Made by a program: the position numbers and the translations under genes | NCBI GenBank assembly: GCA_031216915.1 | Contig: CM062289.1 | Span: forward strand, 21,678,520 to 21,742,519 | From: Pictodentalium vernedei | Lineage: Eukaryota > Mollusca > Scaphopoda > Dentaliida > Dentaliidae | Direction: 5' to 3' | Length of the DNA: 64,000 bases | The notes under the pieces: generated by a model | Seen by the model: only the letters and a program-made list of their open reading frames with translations | The model's database searches: none | Told to the model about the DNA's origin: nothing | In this document: piece by piece, positions 10,076-21,411 of the stretch | Numbering within the stretch: the first letter of the stretch is position 1 | Layout: each line of letters starts with the position of its first letter

Positions 10076-10804
10076 CAGCGGGGCTATATAGGAATCGTCT
10101 TGTCCGTCAGTCCACCTGTCCGTCCGTCCATCCATCCATCCATCCATCCCATCCCAAAATTCAATCATGAAAAACTTGTAAAGTACTTGATTGAGTGACT
10201 TTATATTTGGTATGCAAGTGTGTCCTATTGCTGTATACCCATAGTGAAATGCAGGTATCGTTCGAGATTTTATTGCCAGTCATTGCCCTTTTTTGACTTA
10301 GAATTTGTGTGCCTTGAAATTAATTCATAAATGACTTGCAGAGTTCTCAGTGGAATGACTTCATATTTGATGTGCAACTCTATCTTATTGATGTCTACAC
10401 ACAGTACAAGATCCGTCCATCCATTCCAAAATTCAGTCATGAATAACTTGTAAAGTACTTGGTTGAGTGACTTGATATTTGTTGTGCAAGTGTATCCTTT
10501 TGCTGTCTACCCATTGTGAAATGCAGGTGTTTGAGATTTTATTGCCAGAATCATTGCCCATCCATCTGCCTGTCTGTACATGCATCTCGAAATTCAGTTG
10601 TGAATAACTTGTTAAGTACTTGGTTGAGTGACTTGATATTTGGTATGCAAGTGTATCCAATTGCTGTATACCCATAGTGAAATGCAGTTGTTGTTTGAAA
10701 TTTTATTGCAAGAGTCATTGCCCTTTGTGGACTTAGTATTTATATATACCCCAAAAATGTATCACCTATAGTCAGGCTTGCATTGTTAAATAAGCGGGGT
10801 GTAT
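10069..10804. mobile_element. Short tandem-repeat element bounded by CCCC/GGGG ends
   Basis: Left ATACCCCCAGCGGGG and right AGCGGGGTGTAT are roughly inverted. Inside, three to four units of about 170-280 bp share AACTTGTAAAGTACTTG-like and GTATACCCATAGTGAAATGC motifs. A GTCC/ATCC run lies at 10107-10150. Confidence 0.6.
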
Positions 10805-11037
10805 TTTTATGTCACCACATGGTGACACTTTATTTTTTCCTTTCCTTTTCTGAGTATCAAAATGAAGCACCTATACAATGTGCTAATATGATTTAAAAAG
10901 TCGACTTGATAGCAATCTTTATTTTGGGTTGGCCCACACATTGCGGGGGTATTTTGTCAGCTGTGCTTACGAACAGGTCTAGTTTAAAATAATAATACTG
11001 ATAAACAAGAGTTTCTGACTTGTTTCCTGTTTATTAT
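10805..11037. other. Short unassigned stretch
   Basis: Contains the perfect hairpin TGTCACCACATGGTGACA (10811-10828). Nothing else recognised. Confidence 0.4.
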
Positions 11038-11041
11038 TTAA

Positions 11042-11274
11042 CCCTTTACCCAACGCAGACGATATCAAAATTTATTATTTTGAATATAATTTTTTTCAAA
11101 TTTTTCAAAAAATTTCAACAGAACCATATCATGTGACCCCTCGTTGTAACGAGCTCATTCCAGTGAGGGGTCATATGATATGGTTTTGTTGAAATTTTTT
11201 GAAAAATAATATTTTTTCGACTGCTGAATTTTCATATTACATGCATGGATGCGGCCAATTCATTGATTAAAGGG
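11042..11274. mobile_element. piggyBac-type foldback MITE (CCCTTTACCC ends)
   Basis: TTAA at 11038-11041 on the left; the right copy has decayed to TTGA (11275-11278). The left end CCCTTTACCCAACGCAGACG is repeated in related copies at both ends. The centre is a palindrome with CCATATCATGTGACCCCTCG and its complement around AACGAGCTCATTCC. The TTAA target and CCC-type ends are the hallmarks of piggyBac-related MITEs. No transposase is present. Confidence 0.75.
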
Positions 11275-11278
11275 TTGA

Positions 11279-11662
11279 ATGCAGGAAGCCTATAGCACTG
11301 TTGTTCAAAAAAATTTGGAAAAAGAGTGCCAGATGTGTAATTTGGGCATGGCAGAGACCCTGGAACACTTTCTTCTAGAATGCCCAAAGTACCAGTCTAA
11401 AAGAATAAGATTCACTGGGAGTATAATGGGAAAGTGGGATGGGAGAATGAACGACATGTGGTTAGGGGGAGACTCAAAGGAGAGGGTTAATATGCTAATC
11501 GGAGAGATTGGGAAGAATGGGGCAAGGGATGTCATCAAACAGTTCATCTCCGAGTGTTGGGAGGAGAGGAGAAGCGTGGGAATAGGGAGGCAGTTGGGTG
11601 TACAGGGGTAAGCAAGGCCTTCTCATCCGTGAGCCGCGACAAATCAGCGGCTGGCCAAAGTG
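11279..11662 (+). pseudogene. 3' fragment of a LINE (reverse transcriptase C-terminus)
   Basis: The 110-codon open frame ending at 11611 contains CQMCNLGMAETLEHFLLECP, a C-x2-C-x9-H-x4-C knuckle typical of the far C-terminus of LINE reverse transcriptases. The 3' UTR ends GCCGCGACAAATCAGCGG...GGCCAAAGTG followed by TTATTATTAT. The same 3' end occurs on the opposite strand at about 41710-41800. The catalytic RT and endonuclease are absent, so this is a 5'-truncated copy. Confidence 0.75.
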
Positions 11663-11874
11663 TTATTATTATACTTGGTGGGGGAGTGGGGGAAAATGCT
11701 CCAAAATATTTTAAAAATCTTCTTCTCAAGAACCAGTGTGTACAATGACTTGATATTTGCTATGGAGCTTCCATATGAGGTGAAGAATCAAGTTTGTTCA
11801 AACGAAGTTCGTGAAGTAATATTTGGCTTTGTGATAGGAGGGGTGAGATTTTTGGCCCCGCCCAAAATTTCTAT

Positions 11875-12085
11875 ATTTTTATACTGTACCAATGACCCAG
11901 ACATAGCTGGCTGGTGCTAACTCTTAAAAATCTAGGGCCAAATACACATTTTGCCCCCCAATCCCCAAAATTTGCATCTAAAACGAAAGAAATCATATCC
12001 TGAATGGCCCTCCATACTTCGCCTCTACTGCGCATGCGCAGTGTCAAGGATGTCCGGAAATTGGCGCCATTTACCATTCTTTCTT
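11875..12085 (+). repeat. Left inverted terminal repeat of DIRS copy 1
   Basis: Begins ATTTTTATACTGTACC, then AATGACCCAGACATAGCTGG. It is the near-exact complement of 18628-18858. It holds the palindrome at 12027-12042 and GGCGCCAT (12063-12070). Confidence 0.85.
12027..12042. promoter_or_regulatory. NRF1-like palindrome in the DIRS terminal repeat
   Basis: ACTGCGCATGCGCAGT is a perfect 16-bp palindrome containing the NRF1 consensus GCGCATGCGC. About 20 bp on lies TTGGCGCCATTT, resembling E2F or YY1 sites. The same pair occurs in inverse order at 18648-18680. Promoter function in the element is inference. Confidence 0.45.
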
Positions 12086-13220
12086 TGGCCCTTCATCAGT
12101 TAACATCTGACTGATCTTTGTGCTTGTAAATCTCAGTTTAAATGATGCCAGACACATAAATATTAGAGAAATGGTGGTTCTAAGGAGGATATAGAAGGAG
12201 GAGAGGAAAAATGAGTGACAGAAAATAATCAGGGCTGTAACTTAAAATTTTTTAATGAAATTGTGTTAAGTTACCTATTTTCGAGGCAACGGCCTGTTGT
12301 GGTCATTCTTGCTATAAAGTTACACTGCTTGTTCAGTGTTTTCCTCTCTCCCTTTCCTTTAAGTTCCCCCTTGCTATTCTCCCATGCTTTTGGCTTATTT
12401 TCTGTAATATTATTACTAAAATTTCTTGGGAGTTTTAGCTGGATAACAGAATGAATTCTGTTCTTTTCCCCATGTTTACGTCTTCACCCTTGGGTGTTTA
12501 GGCGTAGTGTTCTGCATCTACCATCTGATGTTCTGCAGTTTCTTCCCTGGAAGTCTCTGTTTTGCATCAGATAGTGTATTATTGGTAACTGATTTCGGGC
12601 CAGGGTTATCAGTGCCTGGAGTCATGTTTCTGGTGTTTTTACACTTCTTGTTTACATTGACAACAGCCTCTGTGTGAGGGGGTTTTCTTGAAAATAATAT
12701 CTTGATGTTAGTTTAATCATAACTAGATCCATTATTATTATTCGTAAGTGTTGCATTAATTTTTTAAAATATTTTTAAAATTTTTGTCCACACTAAGGCT
12801 TGGGATCCATTGGGGCTCAACGTTACTTTTCAGAAACTTGGGCTTTTCTGAAAAATTTTTTTTTTTTTTTAAATTTTTTGATTTCAATTATTTTTTTTAT
12901 GTTAATGGATCATGTTATTATGTATTTTGATTTGCAGGGGTTGGTGCGAGTACTAGGACTTTGTATTCTTTTCACAATGAAAGGATATTGTTCAATTGTA
13001 TTAAGAGGAAATCTTCCTCTGACTTTCATAATCATTGTATAATGTAGTCAGTGTACTTGCTCTAACTCCTGTTCAGTATGTGTTATTTTCGATGACAACA
13101 TGGGAAGCGTGTGTCACGGTATGTTAACGGGGAATTGGCCATGCCGGTCCTTTCCCCGCAGGGTCACTCTAGTTTATCAATCTCTATTTCAGACGATCAA
13201 GAACAGGGTGATGTATCCGT
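12086..13220 (+). other. DIRS copy 1 untranslated leader region
   Basis: AT-rich, no sustained coding frame. It shares segments with 22250-23160 and 24830-24980 of DIRS copy 2 (TTTCTTGGGAGTTT, TTTTTGTCCACACT), which supports common ancestry of the two elements. Confidence 0.6.
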
Positions 13221-15486
13221 GATGTCTTTCTAAAGTGTGCCTCCGTCGTCACAATTAATGAAGAGCTAGTGGAAAAGTGCTCATGGAAATGCGCCAATTG
13301 CCTAAGAGGTCCCTAGTAGGATCGACGGCCTTTGACGTCCGATAGCTCGCCCGGTGTAGCGTCCATTCATCGAATGGTTCGGCAGCCGGGTTCGTCCGTT
13401 GCGGTCTAGAAAGGAGTTTTGGGTGATGCGAGCACTATAAATCAACCAAGTGCACACCCAGTGACGGCTGATTAGAGGAGAGAACGGACGAAGCCTATTA
13501 GTCCGGTTCCTAACTCGTCCAGGCCCATCCGGGCTGCGAGCGAGAGAGGCCCCTCTCTCGTACAACAACATCTGGCCCCAGATGTTGTGGTACAAAATGT
13601 TTCGCATTCGGAGCATACGTCCGCCACTCGGGACGCTCCGTTATATAGACAGTCCGGAGAGACTGTCAATAAGGCTTCCTCATTCTCATGGCAGCGCACA
13701 CGACCGCACCTTGGCTACATGATCTCGGATATCCAGTCAACTTCGGCAATCGGAGAATCTGCGGTGACCAGGTCACGCCATCCGGTAGCCAGGGACACGA
13801 GGCCTGTAGACTCCGGACGTTCGCATAAGAAAAGTATGCAGGAGTCAACGTACACGGAGCTTCCAGTGGCAAAGCATCGTAAGACCGCTACTGCACAGGC
13901 CTCAGTGACGGACATGCTATCCCAAATAGCACAACTTATCGCAGCATCCCAGCAACGACAGAATCTCTATCGCATCATGTAATATCCGACGACGTTGGGT
14001 CGGGACGCTCCGCTGAAGCATCAGGTACGGACGTCCGAAAACTTCATAGGGTCCGACTGGATGGCGAAAGGGATTTGGAGGATTTCGAGCTTTCCCTTTT
14101 GGAACAACATAAGCTGCTGTATATGTCATCCGGCTTTATCTTCTAGAGGTTGTTTCGTCGGACCAGAATGCTGCGATGATGGATAAGAGACTGATAGCGT
14201 CGGTGGACACAAAAATGTTTGGATCGGTTCAGGGATATCGTCCCTCAGTTCCGACACAGTCCAATAATGTCACAGGAACTTTAGAATTATTGAACGACGC
14301 TATTTATATATATATGCTTAATATTAACAAGCAAGTCTGGTTTCTTGTTCGCAAAGTTACTGAGATGTCTTTCAAAAGTGTGCCTCTGTCGTCATAGTTA
14401 AATGTTGAGCTAGCTGCAATAAGTGCTCATGGAATACGTCAATCGCCTAAGAGGTCCCTAGTAGGATCGATGGCGTTGACATTCGCTAGCTCACCCGGTG
14501 TAGCGTCCATTCATCGAATGGTTCGGCAGCCGGGTTCATCCGTTACGGTCCAGGAAGGAGATTTGGGTGATGCGAGCACTATAATAGACAATAGTACACA
14601 CCCAGTGACGACGGATTAAAGGAGAGATCGGAGGAAGCCTGTTAGTCCGGTTCCTAGCTCGTCCAGGTCCGTCCGGGCTGCGAGCGAGAGCGGTCCCTCT
14701 CTCGTACAACAACATCTGGGACCGGATGTTGTGGTACAAACGTTTCGCATTCGGAGCATATGTCTGCCGCTCGGGACGCTCCGTTATATAGACAGTCCGA
14801 GAGACTGTCGATAATGCTTCCTCATCCTCACGGCAGCGCACACGACCGCAACTTGGCTACGTGATCTCGAGTATCCTGCCAGTTTCGTCATTCAGTGATT
14901 CCTCGGCGAACAGGTCACGCCATCCGGTAGCCAAGGGATGCGAGGCCTGTACACTCCGGTCGCTCACATAATAGAAGTATACACGGGGTAACGAACATGG
15001 AGCTTCCAGCGGCAAAGCATCGTAAGACCGCTTCTCCACAGGCCTCATTGACGGACGTGCTATCCAAAATAGCACAGCTTATCGCAGCATCCCAGCAAAC
15101 AACAGAATCTCTGTCGGATAAGGAATAAATCGATGACGCTGGGTCGGTTCGCTCCGCTGATGCATCAGGTACGGACGACCGAACACTTCATAGGGTCCGA
15201 CAGGATGGCGAAAGGGATTCGGACGATTTCGAGCTTTCCCTTTCGGAACAACAGAAGCTGCCATACATTTCTTCCGGCATTATCTTCCAGAGGTTGTTCC
15301 GTCGGACTAGAATGCTGCGATGCTGGATAAGAGACTAATAGCGTCATTGGACACAGAGTTTTTGATCGGTTCAGGGACATCGTCCCCGAGTTGCCGACAC
15401 AGTCCAATAATGTCACTAGAACTTTCGAATTATTGAACGACGCTATATATATATAAGCTTGCTACCAAAACACGCTAGTCTAGTTT
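13221..15486 (+). repeat. 1,143-bp tandem duplication of the DIRS gag-like region
   Basis: 13221-14363 and 14364-15486 are diverged copies: both begin GATGTCTTTC(T/A)AAAGTGTGCC and share CCATTCATCGAATGGTTCGG, ACATCTGG...CAGATGTTGT and the end (T/C)AGT(T/C)TGGTTTCTTGT. Translations contain many stops; the fragments resemble the corresponding region of DIRS copy 2 near 26890-27480. Function is presumed gag-like by position only. Confidence 0.7.
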
Positions 15487-15539
15487 CTTGTCTGCAAATG
15501 CTGTAATCTGCCTTTCTTCAATTCTAGGAATAATTTGAA

Positions 15540-15950
15540 ATGGCAGGACAGGGCATACTGAGAGTTCCTCTGCGTCTAGACGACGAGTCTGAAGACTGGG
15601 TATTGTCTATTTCGCCGTCTATGTCAATTCCAACCACGACGTTGAAAATGACAATGATGTCTAATAGACTTAACTTAGACGCTTTATCATATGTAGACCA
15701 CCTTACTGAGGCGTTATCATTACGTTTTCAAGAGAAAGAATTCCAGGACATGATTCTTAATGAGATTTCTTTCAAGGGCAGTAGTTTTCCACGCATAACT
15801 CCACCCTTCAGTGGCAACCTGGAGTTAGATAGCCGTGACGCAGCCCTAGCTACATCCAAGCGCGTGGATAGTAAGGTGAAGAACTCTTTCAGAGTCGCTT
15901 CGGTCTACGGAGAAGCTTCTCTTCGACGGCAACCTTTCAGCAATCTATGA
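15540..15950 (+). pseudogene. DIRS copy 1 gag-like frame, C-terminal part
   Basis: 136 open codons from an ATG (MAGQGILRVPLRLDDESEDW...). Its position just before the RNase H remnant suggests the end of ORF1, joined by a deletion that removed the reverse transcriptase. No recognised domain. Confidence 0.45.
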
Positions 15951-16039
15951 ATTGCTTGATATACACGTTCTCTTGTCAATCAAGTGTAACAGGAGATTCA
16001 GACTTGGGCAAACATTCGGTGATTGACTCAGAGAGTTCC

Positions 16040-16600
16040 ACTGTAGTTGCCGGATCCGAGTTTTTCGATTATGACGGATGCCAGTCAAACAGGTTGGGGC
16101 ACAATATTGATCCCAACGGATTCGAAGTGCCAGGGTCTTTGGGTTCCGCAGTTTTTAGGCAAGCACCTAACTTCCAAGAAATAATATTATTTTGGCTTGC
16201 ACTACGTCATTGGATGAACATTATTCAGAAACGCATGTCCAAATCCTGTCCGATAATACGACAGTAGTTGCGTATATCCGGAACTAGGGAGGCACTCATT
16301 CGGTTCCGCTATTGAATTTAACGGAAAGAATCCTTCTGTTTGTTATAGAACACCAAGTTCTGTTTCGGTCCGTCATATTCTGGGTCGTCTGTATCAGACT
16401 CCCTTTCATGTAAGGGTCGATTGTTGCCATCAGAATGGACTCTCAACAAACAGGTATTCAATCAGATTTGCTACCAATGGGAGCGGCCAATGATAGACTT
16501 ATTTGCGACACATCTCAACAATCAGTTGCAGACGTATGTGTCACCATGTCCGGATCCCCGAGCATATGTAGTTAACGCTCTATCGATCTAGTAGGACGGA
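16040..16600 (+). pseudogene. DIRS copy 1 RNase H remnant
   Basis: Reading across frames: DIDPNGFEVPGS-like and LALRHWMN, then LSDNTTVVAYIRN followed by a TAG where related copies have Gln, then GGTHS. Further on are HILGRL- and DLFATHLNNQL-like segments. DN.T..AY.....GT.S and DLFAT are hallmarks of DIRS/gypsy-like RNase H and the linker before the recombinase. At least one stop and frame changes make it non-functional. Confidence 0.75.
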
Positions 16601-17822
16601 ATGATAGGATACGCGTATCCTCTAGCGCTGTTGATTTAGCAAATATTGCTAAGATAAAACATTCACAATACAATTCTGTTGGTAGCATCTCTGTCTCCAC
16701 AGAGACCGTACATAAATTTACTCAGGTGTCTGCTGTGGGACTTACCGCGAAAACTTCCTCCACGAGAGGATCTTCTTTCGCTGGGGAAATCGTGTCAACT
16801 TCATCACAACCCGCAAGGTCTCAACCTTCATGTATTCCGTTGTGCTGTCCTTCTTGCATGGCTAGCATTGTACAGGACGAGCAGTGGGCGCGATTTCTAA
16901 CTGTAGGAGGACCTCCTCTTCACTATTATATGCTACTAAAGTGGAGGGTCTTCCGTCGTTGTTGTAGGGATCATTATGTTGATATTTTTGATCCCTCCAT
17001 ACCAGACATTGCAAACTTTCTAGTATACTTGTTTGACGAGATGAACTGCAGCCTGTTACTTTTAAGGTTATAGGTCTATGTTATCTGATACCTATGCACA
17101 CCATGATAGTTTACAATTGAGTCTAATGTCTCTTTATCTAAGTTAGTTAGAAACTTTTCGATAAATAGACATAGAATCCTTAGATTAATTCCTATACGGA
17201 ATTTAGCTTGGGTTCTTATTAAACTAAAGTAACCATTTGAGCCTCTTGAGACAGTAGATTTCAAATTCTGACCTTTTAAGACAGCAATTCTCTTAGTCTT
17301 CTCTTCTGCTGAAGAGTCAGTGAGCTTCATGCACTATCGGTGGACGATTCTCACTTTCGTAGTATCGGGAACACTATTCCCTTTACTACTAATGTTGGAT
17401 TTTTGATTAAGAATCAGGCTCCTAATAATATCCGGAACCTATTGTTATTAAGGTCCTTTCGTCTTCGAACGGGTATAGGTCTTTACTCTGTCCGGTTAGA
17501 GCTTTATGTATTTATATTCAGATCTCAGTTTATCAGTATGGACGTAGACTTCTTCTGTCTCTAATGTCTAATTGAAAGGACATTACGGTCCATTCTATTG
17601 CTAAATGGATTCAATTAACTATCGGTAATGCTTATGATTATCTATCTTTATCTCAGCAGTCTGTGCTTAAGATTTCGACTCATGAAGTAAGAGCTCTTTC
17701 TACATCTTGGTCTTACGCAAATTGTGTTGCTATTACAGATTTAATGAAGGCTGCATATTGGTCTCAGCCATCCACATTCACGAATTTTTATCTCAGAAAT
17801 ATTGAGTCCATTTCTTGAGGCC
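16601..17822 (+). pseudogene. DIRS copy 1 tyrosine recombinase remnant
   Basis: An N-terminal SAM-like segment (LKWRVFRRCCRDHYVDIFDPS...PDIANFLVYLF, split below 20 residues in places by drift) is followed by PFEPLE/FKTAILL and, at 17670-17812, HEVRALS...SWSYANC... and TFTNFYLRN. The H-x-x-R box and the nucleophilic Tyr (FYLR) are present. The first catalytic Arg box (usually a GKR.SEL-like motif) reads SSAEES and looks lost. Several stops and shifts occur. Confidence 0.75.
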
Positions 17823-18462
17823 TGCATTGTTTAGGTCCATTATATGCTGCTCAGAATGTCGTTCACTTAACAGTTGCATCTATAGTTATGTAAGCTTTCT
17901 GTTCCGGCAGTGACTCCGTCCTGCTGCCCTCTTCGCTCTGGGCTATTTGACCCAGGGCAAGGGGAAGGGGGGGGGGGGGGGGAGGGTGTTCCCTTGGGTC
18001 ACCTGTTTTATAAATGAAAACAAGGGGATACCTCCTCTGGAGTCAGTAATTCTGAGCTGTTACTGGGGTGGTTTTAAAGTGAAAAGTTTATGTTTAAAAA
18101 TTCATTCATATCATAGTTTTAAAGTATAGCATTTGAATATGTCACGTGTCAAACGGGCGTTAATATACAATCCTCAGACACTTTTAAAAGAGTATAAAGA
18201 GTCTCAGTTCTCTGGACTAACTTTATTTATTGGCTTACTTTAAAAATAATTAGTATAAGGATTATTCTGGATGTTAATAGAGAACATGAATGTTATGATG
18301 CTCAATTATGGAAGGTGTTGTGTCTTCCTAATTTATCATAAATAAGAAAGATACATGTAAAGCCTAATTCTCCTTTTCTCCTCGAGGGGATGACTCTATT
18401 TTATATTGTTGAGCTTATTGGATTTTCCTCTATGTCCTAGGCCCTCCAGCCTTTTTACTATT
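17823..18462 (+). other. DIRS copy 1 3' untranslated region
   Basis: No coding potential. It includes a G-run at 17967-17982 and leads into the internal complementary region. Confidence 0.5.
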
Positions 18463-18551
18463 CAGCTATGTCTGGGTCATTGGTACAGTATAAAAATGTT
18501 AAAAAATTTATAGTAATTTATATATTTTTTATACTTACCAATGACCCAGAC
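18463..18551. repeat. DIRS internal complementary region (circle-junction template)
   Basis: 18463-18497 is the exact complement of the left terminus of the element and 18498-18551 is the exact complement of the right terminus, so the two outer ends lie head to tail at AAAAAT|GTTAAA. This is the defining DIRS structure thought to template joining of the ends in a circular intermediate. It fixes the element borders at 11875 and 18858. Confidence 0.9.
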
Positions 18552-18627
18552 GGGGATGGCCCTCCCAGGAGTTGGGAACTCATACCTCCCCGCTGAGTAC
18601 ATAGCGCTTACCAGGCACTGATTGTAA

Positions 18628-18858
18628 GAATGATAAATGGCGCCAATTTCGGGACGTCCTTGACACTGCGCATGCGCAGTAGAGGCGAATTATGGAGGGC
18701 CATTCAGGACATGATTTCTTTGGTTTTAGATGCAAATTTTGGGGATTGGGGGGCAAAATTTGTGTTTGGCCCTAGATTTTTAAGAGTTAGCACCAGCCAG
18801 CTATGTCTGGGTCATTGGTAAGTATAAAAAATATATAAATTACTATAAATTTTTTAAC
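18628..18858 (-). repeat. Right inverted terminal repeat of DIRS copy 1
   Basis: Complement of 11875-12085 through AAATGGCGCC, the NRF1-like palindrome at 18665-18680, and CCAGCTATGTCTGGGTCATT. It then continues into a right-specific end CTATAAATTTTTTAAC. Confidence 0.85.
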
Positions 18859-20712
18859 TTTCTGAACCAATGGTCCGGTATGAACCAAATTTGTTTGTGG
18901 TAGTATTGGGTCATAAGTACTTGACCCATGCAAAAAAAAAATATTCCCACATCCCCATGGGAACCCTGGGAGCTAAAAATAGAAATATTTTCAAACGCCC
19001 ATATTTCCCAAACCCCCTGGAACAGAGAGCTGTTATTTGGTATGAAATATCCTTAGGACCAGTAGAATTGAATGGTAAAAAAAAATTGCCATCGGTTATG
19101 TTAGGGTGTTCTGCAATGGGCATCGCAAAAATGCTGAGTCAGCATATTTGCAAAAATTTTAAAAAATCTTTTCTCCAGAACCAATCATCAGAATCTTATG
19201 ATATTTGGTATACAGCATTCATAGGGGGGGGTCAGATAAAAATTTGTTGAAATAAAGCTCAATGGTTCATATTAGGCTCTCTACAGGAGCCCGAAGTTTT
19301 AACATAGGGTAATATCGGGAATATTCTTTAAAAATCTTCTTCTTCAGAATCACCAGTCAGAATCTTTTAATGTTTGGTATACATCATTGTTATTAGGGTC
19401 TGATTCTAGATTGTTCAAACCTAGTCCCTAGGTTAATATTTGGGCTTCCTACGGAAGCCCAAATTTTATCTTTGTTCAATATGGGGGGTAATTTAAAAAA
19501 ATCTTCTTCAGATCCACCAGTCAGAATGCTTTGATATTTAGTATGCAACATCTCTATGGGGGTCAGATTCAAGTTTGTTCAAATCAGATCCCTAGGTATA
19601 TATTTGGGCTCACTATGATAGCCCAAATTTTTTCTTATTGCAACATGAGGAAATTTCTTTAAAAATCTTCTTCTTCAGATCCACCGGTCAGAATGCTTTT
19701 ATATTTGGTATACAACATTTCTAGGGGGGTCAGATTCCAGGTTGTTCAACTCGCATGCCTAGGTTAATATTTGGGCTCCATATGGGGACATGAAATTAAA
19801 CTTAGTACAATATGAGGGAATTTATTCAAAAATCTTGAGAGCCCAAATTTTACCTTAGTGCAATATGGGGAAATTCTTTTGAAAATCTTCTTGTTCAGAT
19901 CCACCAGTCAAAATGCTTTCATATTTGGTGTACCACATCTCCATGAGGGTCAGATTCAAGTTTGTTCAATTCCCTGGATTAATATTTGGTGCCCTATTGG
20001 TGCACAATGTTCAATTTTGTGCAATATGAGGAAATTTCTTTGAAAATCTTCTGCAGAACCACCACTTAGAAAATTTTTATATTTGGTATACAACATCTCT
20101 AGGGGGTCAGATTCAGGTTGTTCAAATCAAGACCCTGGGTTAATATTTGGGTTCGCTATGGGAGCCCAAAGTTTACCTTAGTGCAATTTGAGGAAATTTC
20201 TTTAAAAATCTTCTTCATATCCACCAGGCCGAATCTTTTCATATTTGGTACACCTCTTTAGGGGCCTCAGATTCAAGTTTGTTCAAATCGGATCCCTAGG
20301 TTAATATTTGGGTTCTCTATTGGAGCCCAAAGTTCAGCTTAGCTCCCTGTGGGAGCCTGAATTATAACTTAGTTCAACATGAGGAATATTTTTTTAAAAT
20401 ATTTTTCTTCAGACCCAGTGGTCAGAATCTTTTGATATTTGGAATACAACATCCGTAGGGTGGTGAGATTCTAGTTTGTTCAAGCAAAGTCCCTGGGTTC
20501 ATATTTGGGCTCCCTATGGGAGCCTGAATTTTTACCTAGTTCAATATGAGGAATATTTTTAATTTTTTTTTTCAGATCCACCGGTCAGAATGTTTTGATA
20601 TTTGGTATATGGTTTTCTTAATGGGGCAGATGCAAGTTTGTTCAAATCTGGACCCTCGGTTGATAGTTGTCAATGTCAGGTGAGCACTCTCGGGCCCCTT
20701 GGGGCCTCTTGT

Positions 20713-21411
20713 TTTTATGAACGGATTTCATTGTAACTTGGTAGGATAACAAGGTATGATATCTAGAAGTGACTGTCCTATTTTGGTCATGACAGGTCAA
20801 CCGTGACAGCCAGACCAGCATGTGACGTAGATTCCTTTAGCAAAGGCTACAAGTAATATTTATGAAGAGATTTCATTGTAGCTTGGTAGGATGACTCGTT
20901 TTGGAATGATTTTACAGCAGCTTGGTGACTTTGGTTGACATACAGTAACTGTGAGGACCACATCAATCCGGGCCTCAATTCTTTAGTACAGTCTACATCT
21001 CAAATTACTCTTATTGAAAACCGCAAGTAGGGAACAGAAATTAACATTCTCAGTGATCACAATTCTTGTCTTATTTCATAATCCTTTCCTAACCATTGAA
21101 TATTATCCTTTAACCAACGCAGACGATATCAAAATTTATTATTTTAAAAAACATTTTTTCAAATTTTTCAAAAAATTTCCACAAAACCATATCATGTGAC
21201 CCCTCGTTGGAACGAGCTCGACGAGCTCGTTCCAACGAGGGGTCACATGATATGGTTTTGTGGAAATTTTTTGAAAAAATAATATTTTTTCAACTGCTGA
21301 ATTTACATATTACGCGGGCGGATGCGGGCGATTCCTTGGGTAAAGAGTTAATCAAACACTACACACTGTCAGGTTAAGCTGTGCAGTATCATTGACACTT
21401 TCATTGTAGAG
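20713..21411. repeat. Right half of a 143-bp-repeat element
   Basis: Resumes with ATGAACGGATTTCATTGTAA, continues through two degenerate units and the unique right part, and ends GTATCATTGACACTTTCATT. It is interrupted at 21110-21351 by a foldback MITE. An uninterrupted equivalent lies at 9770-10075. Confidence 0.7.
21114..21347. mobile_element. piggyBac-type foldback MITE
   Basis: TTAA at 21110-21113 and 21348-21351. The first bases of the left end are missing (it begins CCAACGCAGACG). The right end is complete (TTGGGTAAAGAG). The palindrome centre GGAACGAGCTCGACGAGCTC continues through TGACCCCTCGTT and its complement. An empty site exists in the related repeat at about 10013-10030. Confidence 0.75.

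Larger units (their letters stand above)
11875..18858 (+). mobile_element. DIRS-type tyrosine-recombinase retroelement, complete ends, degenerate genes
   Basis: Inverted terminal repeats of over 200 bp (11875-12085 and 18628-18858), an internal complementary region (18463-18551), an RNase H and a tyrosine recombinase define a DIRS-order element of 6,984 bp. There is no target-site duplication, as expected for recombinase integration: left host ...TTTCTAT and right host TTTCTGAACC join almost seamlessly, matching an unoccupied copy at about 62165. The reverse transcriptase is largely missing between the gag-like frame and RNase H. Frames are broken by stops, so the copy cannot be autonomous. 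Confidence 0.88.
11667..20712 (+). mobile_element. Helentron/Pearl-like element, split by a DIRS insertion
   Basis: The two pieces are 11667-11874 and 18859-20712. Units of about 155-165 bp with AATCTTCTTCTTCAGATCC, ATATTTGGTATACAACATC and GATTCAAGTTTGTTCAAATC repeat roughly nine times between 19150 and 20640. The right end is the hairpin-bearing GGGCCCCTTGGGGCCTCTTG. The left end is truncated at the LINE tail. Compare 61808-64000, which has a complete left end. It landed in a 143-bp-repeat element, which resumes at 20713. Confidence 0.7.

Noticed and set aside
7840-10804. Regular direct repeats considered as a CRISPR array
   Set aside because: Units are 140 bp or more with no unique spacers, in an animal genome with transposon-like ends.
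18911-19250. 126-residue plus frame and its minus-strand partner
   Set aside because: They lie in the Helentron-like repeat and recur, shifted and broken, in sister copies.
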